The notes under the pieces were generated by a model. The model had not been told where the DNA came from. It ran no database searches and saw only the letters and a list, made by a program, of their open reading frames with translations. Position numbers and translations under genes: made by a program. Shown in pieces: positions 14,001-18,929 of a stretch of 18,929 bases of DNA (position 1 is the first letter of the stretch; the number at the start of each line of letters is the position of its first letter). Source of the stretch: Lachnoclostridium sp. UBA3320. Lineage in GTDB: Bacteria; Bacillota; Clostridia; Lachnospirales; Lachnospiraceae. The stretch spans positions 1 to 18,929 of the forward strand of contig DESG01000007.1 in the NCBI GenBank assembly GCA_002361175.1, given 5' to 3'.

Positions 14001-14205
14001 GCTTAACACTATGTTTATAGATGAAGGGTTTGGCTCACTTAGTGATGATGTAAGAAATAATGCAGTAAAAGTGCTTTTAGAGCTTGCAGGAAATAATAGA
14101 CTTGTCGGAGTGATATCACACGTTTCTGAATTAAAAGAACAAATACCAAATAAGCTTGTAGTAACTAAAGGAAACAATGGGAGCAGTGTAAAATGGGAGG
14201 AATAA
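11068..14205 (+). CDS. sbcC: Exonuclease subunit SbcC (Rad50-like ATPase)
   Basis: A 1045-residue SMC-like ATPase. Walker A is GDTGSGKST (34-42). It is followed by the Q-loop-side segment IAQGEFQELVMDKTGRRKEI and two long Lys/Glu-rich coiled-coil arms. A zinc hook, PCPVCGSTSHP (Cys533, Cys536), lies between the arms and dimerises two SbcC molecules through Zn. The C-terminal half has the ABC signature LSGGE (950-954), Walker B MFIDEGFGSL (Asp985, Glu986) and the D-loop region, followed by VISHVSEL. Head dimerisation on ATP gates the SbcD nuclease. The gene overlaps sbcD by 14 nt and is followed after 1 nt by a small zinc-finger gene. Length and motif order are normal for the Firmicute family. 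Confidence 0.96.
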   Translation: MRPIKLVMSAFGSYGGVEIIEFNKMQNGLFLIAGDTGSGKSTIFDAVMFALYDTMSGKERKSIMMRSEYASEDRETFVEFTFSYGEGSDVYTVKRYPAYERRSKRRNKDGKYNIIRQQGKVELTMPDGVQFNGKIIQINEKIEEIVGLTAEQFNKIALIAQGEFQELVMDKTGRRKEIFRQIFSTQVYGDIEDAIFKKYKLEVAKLKDNSIKLGELFNTTDILEDSPYRQNWKEAFEKKDTEPEGLVSVLQAELVRLEEIYNSKCDVYKEKEREYNDLNKLITRGREKNKLIDKLEVLKAKKEKLDRLKEEIDNKETLLELAGKAAQVSFAEKNYINRKKDYDSALAKLEKLKLDENNLKKQYDEADRDYKQADREYSSLMPEYITKRDRFKQAILKYQVVEEKEEELKECDASLKKTVSNMTKETKKLEKIREDIAVSENILKSYENLNLSMEWVKSEQKQYEEEYLLLDKFKNRLQICEDKNKSLEAVEKELLLSVEAWEKSRRKHEDYNRMYIACQSAFLAERLVLEEPCPVCGSTSHPYPAQMPKDAVTADMVKRALTKEKKCEEHKDTIQKEVENLQSALAADKAVLDEYAAQLFDNKYTLASVNSLIEEKETSLSAKKNNVLEKIKELETKASDRELKQKELEKLTKRQNKIVSSIESIEQEMHKLEIRTEGLKKEIETLKTSLGYDTKEEQEKNLKECETQLNILEKSHKDADAAFKKVQKKLTSVQGALKEAGKQTEEYLCSLEELLKVFENTFKENGFKSASDYKNAIIDTKIMKAMEDEIKAYKENCIKAHTGIQTILEQLDNTSKIELAELERELGDINTNMSDIKSEIDRYNFCIQSNNKTVERVNILMQERTHIAERLRVVKSLNEVANGKVHFQTYIQRQYFKQIIQAANTRLIGMASGKFLLKCRDIGTGGQGEMGLELDVYNPLTGKSRDAHTLSGGETFMASLSMALGMADIVQNTVGKTKLNTMFIDEGFGSLSDDVRNNAVKVLLELAGNNRLVGVISHVSELKEQIPNKLVVTKGNNGSSVKWEE

Positions 14206-14206
14206 T

Positions 14207-14515
14207 ATGCAGTGTAAAGATGTACAAAGCAAGTTTATTCCATTTATTAACGATGAGTTAAACTATAAAGAATTAAAAGGTTTTCTTGAACATATAAGGC
14301 AGTGTAAAAACTGCCATGAAGACTATGATTTTTATTATACAATGATTATAGGTATGCGCTATTTAGACAGTGATAACAGCACAGCAGAAATTGAGATGGA
14401 TTCAGAACAGTTGTTAAATGATGCAGAACGCTATCTTTTACAGTACAAAATACTAAAAGGTGAGAAAATACTTTTACTTATAGTAATATGTATAATGCTT
14501 ATATTGTTGTTGTAA
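14207..14515 (+). CDS. Small zf-HC2-type protein with C-terminal membrane anchor
   Basis: A 102-residue protein. The N-terminus carries Cys3, then HIRQCKNC with His29, Cys33 and Cys36, the HxxxCxxC zinc-binding pattern of anti-sigma factors (zf-HC2). The middle is acidic, and residues 88-102 (ILLLIVICIMLILLL) form a single C-terminal hydrophobic segment that ends the protein, so it would be tail-anchored with almost no extracytoplasmic part. GGGAGG precedes the ATG at 14207, one base after the sbcC stop. Classical anti-sigma factors sit beside their sigma gene and have a sensor domain outside the cell; neither is seen here. Its role is unknown. It may tether or regulate something in this repair operon. 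Confidence 0.75.
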   Translation: MQCKDVQSKFIPFINDELNYKELKGFLEHIRQCKNCHEDYDFYYTMIIGMRYLDSDNSTAEIEMDSEQLLNDAERYLLQYKILKGEKILLLIVICIMLILLL

Positions 14516-14543
14516 GACAAATTATATTAAATAGAGGTTAATA

Positions 14544-17351
14544 ATGAGTGAAAAAATAGTACTTATAGATGGACACAGTATATTACACAGAGCTTTTTAT
14601 GGGCTGCCAGATTTGACTAATAAAGAAGGTATGCATACAAATGCAGTATATGGTTTTCTTAATATAATGTTTAAAATACTTGATAAAGAAAAACCAGACT
14701 ATCTGGCTGTTGCATTTGACGTACATCAGCCTACATTTCGCCATGAAATATATGCTGAATATAAGGGTACAAGAAAACCTATGCCAGAGGAATTAATAGA
14801 ACAAGTACCTGTTATGCAGGAGTTGCTTAGGTCCATGGAAATGCCTGTCATCTTACAAGGCGGTTTTGAAGCAGACGATATACTTGGTACATTGGCAAAA
14901 AAAATGGAAAGTGAGGGCAAGCAAGTTACGCTTGTATCAGGGGATAGAGACCTTTTGCAGCTTGCCTCAGATACAATAAAGGTAAGTATTCCAAAGACAA
15001 AAAAAGGTGGTTCAGAAGTTGAAGAATACTATGCCAAAGACGTAGTTGAAAAGTATGGTGTAACACCTTCCCAGATTATAGATTTAAAAGGGCTTATGGG
15101 AGATACTTCTGACAATATACCAGGTGTACCAGGAGTAGGCGAAAAGACAGCAGTAAAGATACTTTCTGCATTTTCATCTATAGAAGAGGCATATGCACAT
15201 ATAGATGAAGTTATACCAAAGAGAGCACAGACACTTCTTCGTGACAATAAAGAGCTTGCTTTTCTTAGTAAGAAACTTGCAACAATTAAAACAGATTGTG
15301 ACATTGCTTTTTCACTGGAAGATGCAAAAATCGGCAATCTTTTTACTCCTGCTGCCCTTGAATGGATTAAAAAGCTTGAATTTAATTCGCTGATAAAGCG
15401 TTTTAAAAAAGATATAATGCCACAAGCTGTTATAGAAACAAAAAACTTTAATTATATAAATGATATAAAATCTGCCAATGCTTTTGTAGACAAACTTATA
15501 AATGCAAAACCAGATGTAGTAGGAATTGCATTTATGGGGGATGAGTGGACAAGTGCTGGTGCAAATAAGAAAAAGCAGGATAAAAGTGGAGGTCAGTTAA
15601 GTTTTTCTTTTGATACACTTGAGCAGGGTATAGGTATAGAAATACCAAAGGAAAATGAATATTTTTTTTATGGTTTTAGCATAAGTTATAGTGTAGATGG
15701 AGCGTGTCAAACGGTATGTATGTTTAAAGATAACAATCTTACAGGGGATTTTATTATAGAGCTTTATAAAAAGATTGCATTAAATGTAAGCAATATTGCA
15801 CTTATTGATTATAAAAACAGCCTTCATTTGATATCATCTGATGATACACTTGCATCTACAGTTCCCGCACTTAATCAGGTTTTTGACCTCTCCATTGCGG
15901 CTTACCTTATAAATCCACTTAAAGAAAAATATATGGTAGATGATATTGCAAGAGATTATCTTAATATAGAAGTAGTGCCGTATTCAGAAAGATTTGGAAA
16001 AAGTAGTATTAGTGATATGATAACATCCTGTGAAGAAATGGATAAAAATAAACTTCTTGACTATACAGGCACACTTTCTTATGTTTCGTGCATGGCATAT
16101 GCGCCTCTTGTAAAAGAGCTAAATGAGCAAGGAATGTACAAGCTTTTTAAAGAAATAGAAATGCCAGTTGCATTTTATCTTTATAAGATGGAGCGTGTAG
16201 GTGTAAAGGCAGATAGAAAAGTGCTTGATGAGATGTCCAAACTTCTTGACACCAAAATTAATGCGCTTGAAACAGATATATATGACCTTGCAGGAGAAGA
16301 GTTTAATATAAACTCTCCAAAACAATTAGGAGTAATATTATTTGAAAAATTAAAACTTCCCAATGCTAAAAAGACAAAGAGTGGTTATTCAACATCAGCA
16401 GATGTATTAGAAAAACTAAAAAAAGAAGACCCTATAGTTTCAAAAATACTTGACTATAGACAGGTTAGTAAACTTAAATCCACATATGCAGATGGTCTGC
16501 CTGTTTATATTGAAAATGATAAGCGAATCCGTGGCAAATTTAATCAGACGATTACTGCTACAGGCAGAATAAGCAGCACAGACCCTAACTTGCAAAATAT
16601 CCCAATAAGAATGGAATTAGGGCGAGGGCTTAGAAAAGTATTTGTACCAGAAGATGGCTATCTGTTTTTAGATGCTGATTATTCACAGATAGAGCTTAGA
16701 GTGTTAGCACATATGTCAGGTGATAGTGAGCTTATAGAAGCATATAAAAAAGGAGAAGATATACACAAGATAACTGCTGCTAAAGTATTTCATACACCAC
16801 TTGAAGACGTGACCAGCTTACAGCGGCGCAATGCTAAAGCTGTTAATTTTGGGATAGTCTATGGTATAAGCGCATATGGACTTTCACAAGACCTTGATAT
16901 ATCTAAACAAGAAGCAGATAATATTATCAAGCAGTATTTTGCAACATATCCAAAAATTAAGCTATTTCTTGATGATATGGTAAATACTGCAAAAAAGACA
17001 GGGTATGCACAGACAATGTTTGGTCGTAAAAGATTAGTGCCAGAGCTTTCTTCAAACAATTATGTGCAAAAATCGTTTGGAGAACGAATTGCTATGAATT
17101 CACCTATACAGGGAACAGCAGCAGATATTATAAAAATAGCTATGATAAATGTGGCAAAAAGACTTGAAGAAGAAAATTTAAAATCAAGGATTGTTTTACA
17201 AGTGCATGATGAACTGTTGGTTGAAACCTATATAGAGGAAAAAGAAGAAGTCAGACATATACTTCTTGAAGAAATGCCAAAAGCTGCAGATTTAAGTGTA
17301 CCACTTGTAGTTACAGTGGAAGAGGGAAATAATTGGTTTGAGGCACATTAA
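14544..17351 (+). CDS. polA: DNA polymerase I
   Basis: A 935-residue family A polymerase. The N-terminal 5'-3' exonuclease/FEN domain (about 1-290) has LIDGHSILHRAFYG, YKGTRKPMP, EADDILGTLA, SGDRDLLQL and GDTSDNIPGVPGVGEKTA. The central 3'-5' exonuclease-like domain (about 300-530) lacks the DxE metal ligands: the equivalent region reads VVGIAFMGDEWTS, so proofreading is probably absent, as in many Firmicute PolA proteins. The polymerase domain has TGRISSTDPNLQNIP, motif A DADYSQIELR (Asp710), motif B RRNAKAVNFGIVYG (762-775 region) and motif C QVHDELL (His888-Asp889). It fills gaps in repair and removes Okazaki primers. It lies 28 nt after the zinc-finger gene, and coaE follows 20 nt downstream. 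Placement with sbcDC suggests co-expression for repair. Confidence 0.97.
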   Translation: MSEKIVLIDGHSILHRAFYGLPDLTNKEGMHTNAVYGFLNIMFKILDKEKPDYLAVAFDVHQPTFRHEIYAEYKGTRKPMPEELIEQVPVMQELLRSMEMPVILQGGFEADDILGTLAKKMESEGKQVTLVSGDRDLLQLASDTIKVSIPKTKKGGSEVEEYYAKDVVEKYGVTPSQIIDLKGLMGDTSDNIPGVPGVGEKTAVKILSAFSSIEEAYAHIDEVIPKRAQTLLRDNKELAFLSKKLATIKTDCDIAFSLEDAKIGNLFTPAALEWIKKLEFNSLIKRFKKDIMPQAVIETKNFNYINDIKSANAFVDKLINAKPDVVGIAFMGDEWTSAGANKKKQDKSGGQLSFSFDTLEQGIGIEIPKENEYFFYGFSISYSVDGACQTVCMFKDNNLTGDFIIELYKKIALNVSNIALIDYKNSLHLISSDDTLASTVPALNQVFDLSIAAYLINPLKEKYMVDDIARDYLNIEVVPYSERFGKSSISDMITSCEEMDKNKLLDYTGTLSYVSCMAYAPLVKELNEQGMYKLFKEIEMPVAFYLYKMERVGVKADRKVLDEMSKLLDTKINALETDIYDLAGEEFNINSPKQLGVILFEKLKLPNAKKTKSGYSTSADVLEKLKKEDPIVSKILDYRQVSKLKSTYADGLPVYIENDKRIRGKFNQTITATGRISSTDPNLQNIPIRMELGRGLRKVFVPEDGYLFLDADYSQIELRVLAHMSGDSELIEAYKKGEDIHKITAAKVFHTPLEDVTSLQRRNAKAVNFGIVYGISAYGLSQDLDISKQEADNIIKQYFATYPKIKLFLDDMVNTAKKTGYAQTMFGRKRLVPELSSNNYVQKSFGERIAMNSPIQGTAADIIKIAMINVAKRLEEENLKSRIVLQVHDELLVETYIEEKEEVRHILLEEMPKAADLSVPLVVTVEEGNNWFEAH

Positions 17352-17371
17352 AAGTAGTGGAGGACATAAAA

Positions 17372-18019
17372 ATGTTTGTTTTAGGAATTACAGGCGGCGT
17401 AGGCAGTGGGAAATCATTTGTGGCAAAACGTATAGGTAAAAGATATAATGCGCATCTTCTTATTGCAGATAAACTTGGACACGTTGTAATGAAACCAGGA
17501 AGTTCTGGGTTTAGGAAAATAGTATATAAATTTGGTGAAGACATTATAGACAGTGATGGTACTATTGACAGAAAAAAACTTGCTGATATTATATTTAGTA
17601 ATGATGTAGCACGAAATGAGTTAAATGCAATAATTCATCCAGAAGTTATGTCATATATAAAAAAATATATTGATGACAGAAAGGATATGGAAGGAATTAT
17701 AATTGTTGAGACTGCGATTATGTATGAAACAGGGTGCAATAATTTATGTGATGAAATATGGTACGTGTATGTACCAACAGATATAAGAATAAAAAGGCTT
17801 TCTGTTAGTCGTGGGTATTCAGAGGAAAAGTCACAATCTATTATAGGAAGTCAGAAACCAGATAAATTTTTTATAGACAGGGCAGACAGAGTTATTGACA
17901 ATTCAGGCAGCAGAAATAGCTTAAATGCAGTAATTGACACATTGTTTGAAAGTTTTGAAAAGGATGAAAAGTATGGATACAATGGAACAGCGCAGAAATG
18001 CGATTGTAGAGTTTATTAA
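17372..18019 (+). CDS. coaE: Dephospho-CoA kinase
   Basis: A 215-residue CoaE, which phosphorylates the 3'-OH of the ribose in dephospho-CoA, the last step of CoA synthesis. It begins MFVLGITGGVGSGKS with the P-loop at residues 8-15, followed by ADKLGHVV, the substrate-site Asp segment, then IHPEVMSYI, VETAIMYETG (lid/core region) and RADRVIDNSGS. ATG 17372 is preferred: GGAGG (17359-17363) is 8 nt upstream, whereas the in-frame GTG 17357 overlaps that ribosome site. polA-coaE adjacency is common in Firmicutes. The last 47 nt overlap the start of the next gene. Length and motifs are normal. Confidence 0.95.
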   Translation: MFVLGITGGVGSGKSFVAKRIGKRYNAHLLIADKLGHVVMKPGSSGFRKIVYKFGEDIIDSDGTIDRKKLADIIFSNDVARNELNAIIHPEVMSYIKKYIDDRKDMEGIIIVETAIMYETGCNNLCDEIWYVYVPTDIRIKRLSVSRGYSEEKSQSIIGSQKPDKFFIDRADRVIDNSGSRNSLNAVIDTLFESFEKDEKYGYNGTAQKCDCRVY

Positions 18020-18734
18020 TAAGAATGGAAATATTACGTTTGCGCAACTGGAGAAAAAATTTCCTAATGTGTCACAGATGACATTGCGTACAGATTTAAA
18101 ATCGCTGGACGAAATGAGAAAAATTGTACGTGTTCATGGGGGCGCTAAATCAGTTGAGGTAGTTCTTGGAACAGATGATTATATATGGCAGCGTGCTGTC
18201 AGAAACGTAGAGGAAAAAGAAACTATTGCAAAAAAGGCTATAAAATTTATTAGACCTAATATAACTGTTTTCTTAGATTCGGGAAGTTCAACAACAGCAC
18301 TTGCAAAAATATGGCCAGACCAGCCAGATTTTATATTTACCAGCAGTATGGCATGTGCTATGGAACTTTCTAAATTAAAACAGCCTACAGTATTTGTTGT
18401 GGGTGGTGAACTTAACAAGTATAGTATGAGTGTGTGTGGTTTACAGGCGATAGAATCAGTTAAAAAAGTTAATTTTGATTTAGCTGTGCTTGGAGTGACA
18501 AATTATTCCTCAGATGCTGGTTTTTCTTGTAGTGTTTTAATGGAATCTTATTTAAAACAGATAGTGATTAGACAAGCTGCTGAAAAGATTGTGCTGATGG
18601 ATTCTTCTAAAACTGAAAAGAAAAGTATATTTCAAATATGTTGGTTAAAAGAAGTAGATATGGTAATTTCAGACCAAAATATTTCATCGGAGTTTAGGAT
18701 GGAATGTGAGGAAGATGGTGTTGATTTGCTGTAG
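17973..18734 (+). CDS. DeoR-family transcriptional regulator
   Basis: A 253-residue DeoR-type repressor. The N-terminal winged helix starts at MEQRRNAIVEFINKNG and continues through the recognition segment VSQMTLRTDLKSLDE; the family often has TIRRDL here, so TLRTDL is a mild variant. After VRVHGGAKS comes the sugar-phosphate-sensing DeoRC domain: FLDSGSSTTALA (phosphate-binding loop), VVGGELNKYSMSVCG, FDLAVLGVTNYSSDAGFSC and KIVLMDSSKTEKKS. Members usually respond to phosphorylated sugars. AAAGGAT sits 8 nt before ATG 17973; an upstream in-frame ATG at 17934 lies deep inside coaE. The gene overlaps coaE by 47 nt, implying coupled translation. No sugar gene is in the window, so the target and effector are unknown. 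Confidence 0.9.
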   Translation: MDTMEQRRNAIVEFINKNGNITFAQLEKKFPNVSQMTLRTDLKSLDEMRKIVRVHGGAKSVEVVLGTDDYIWQRAVRNVEEKETIAKKAIKFIRPNITVFLDSGSSTTALAKIWPDQPDFIFTSSMACAMELSKLKQPTVFVVGGELNKYSMSVCGLQAIESVKKVNFDLAVLGVTNYSSDAGFSCSVLMESYLKQIVIRQAAEKIVLMDSSKTEKKSIFQICWLKEVDMVISDQNISSEFRMECEEDGVDLL

Positions 18735-18766
18735 TGGGAGTAAAAAAAGTAGTAAATGCAAGTAAG

Positions 18767-18825
18767 ATGATTGTGAATGAATGATTGTAAAGTTAATGAC
18801 TGTGAAATGAATGACTGTGAGCCGA
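18767..18825 (+). repeat. Four degenerate 15-bp tandem repeats
   Basis: Consecutive units ATGATTGTGAATGA, ATGATTGTAAAGTTA, ATGACTGTGAAATGA and ATGACTGTGAGCCGA (14, 15, 15, 15 bp) share ATGAYTGTRA. They begin about 30 bp after the DeoR stop. Because 15 bp is five codons, the later units read NDCKV-NDCEM-NDCEP in one frame. Confidence 0.7.
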
Positions 18826-18899
18826 CAAGTTTTGATGTGTTTTACGGACAGGCACGCTTTCGCTTGAATTCCAACGCAATGGTGCATAAAATCCCATAA
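18777..18899 (+). CDS. Possible 40-residue Cys-containing small ORF
   Basis: An ATG at 18777 opens a 40-codon frame across the tandem repeats: MNDCKVNDCEMNDCEP, then TSFDVFYGQARFRLNS and a short end at TAA 18897-18899. There is no convincing Shine-Dalgarno sequence, and the 3' part overlaps a long hairpin, so it may be a non-coding element read by chance. I do not recognise a family. Confidence 0.25.
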   Translation: MNDCKVNDCEMNDCEPTSFDVFYGQARFRLNSNAMVHKIP

Positions 18900-18922
18900 G
18901 ACGGGATTTAAGCACCAGCGTT
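18873..18922 (+). other. Long imperfect hairpin near the right edge
   Basis: Nested arms AACGC/GCGTT (18873-18877, 18918-18922), GGTGC/GCACC (18881-18885, 18912-18916) and AAATCCC/GGGATTT (18889-18895, 18903-18909) give about 17 paired bases with small bulges and a 7-nt loop. No T-run is visible before the window ends. It could be a structured RNA, a leader of the next gene or a dispersed repeat. Confidence 0.45.
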
Positions 18923-18929
18923 TCCATAC

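Noticed and set aside
11607..14177. Several long minus-strand open frames opposite sbcC
   Set aside because: They are Ser/Leu/Phe-rich antisense shadows of the AT-rich coiled-coil gene, with no ribosome sites or recognisable domains.
3075..18832. Shared 10-mer CGACAAGTTT at 3075-3084 and 18823-18832 as copies of one repeat family
   Set aside because: The flanks do not align, and a 10-base match is expected by chance in a window of this size.

Overview
The window looks like a chromosomal segment of a gut-type Firmicute, most likely Lachnospiraceae or a close clostridial relative. Grounds: strong GGAGG ribosome binding sites, lysine-rich Ig-like secreted proteins, Gram-positive lipoprotein signal peptides, and a PolA whose proofreading domain has lost its acidic residues. 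All confident genes are on the + strand. No rRNA, tRNA, CRISPR array or intact transposase was seen.

Region 1 (about 97-9705) is an accessory redox cluster of moderate GC. In order: a remnant joining the C-terminal half of a flavodoxin to an esterase tail (97-489); a flavodoxin lipoprotein (627-1325); a carboxymuconolactone-decarboxylase-like domain and a cupin domain split by an in-frame TAG (1365-2120); an exported Ig-like/flavodoxin gene with two in-frame TAA codons (2146-2952); a small FMN-reductase-type flavoprotein (3149-3598); a classical aldo/keto reductase (3680-4534); an esterase lipoprotein (4589-5626); an intact exported Ig-like/flavodoxin protein (5845-6900); an alpha/beta-hydrolase tail remnant (6908-7039); an iron-sulfur flavoprotein (7060-7698); a DUF4405-like, b-cytochrome-like membrane protein (7764-8495); and an aldo/keto-reductase-fold protein with two C-terminal [4Fe-4S] motifs (8551-9705). 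A rho-independent terminator (9781-9821) closes the cluster.

Region 2 (9873-18734) is AT-rich and housekeeping in character: a sigma-A-type promoter, then sbcD, sbcC, a small zinc-finger/membrane-anchor protein, polA, coaE and a DeoR-type regulator, tightly packed as one probable operon for DNA repair, replication and CoA synthesis. The last 200 bases hold four degenerate 15-bp tandem repeats, a possible 40-residue ORF and a long hairpin.

The main candidate for something new is in region 1. Three paralogous flavodoxin domains carry export signals (one lipoprotein, two signal-peptide plus Ig-like), although flavodoxins are normally cytosolic. They sit with a histidine-rich membrane protein and Fe-S/flavin oxidoreductases that could pass electrons across the membrane. 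The block 'esterase 3' end, 41-bp promoter-like element, exported flavodoxin' occurs twice, so the cluster seems to have grown by segmental duplication and is partly decaying.
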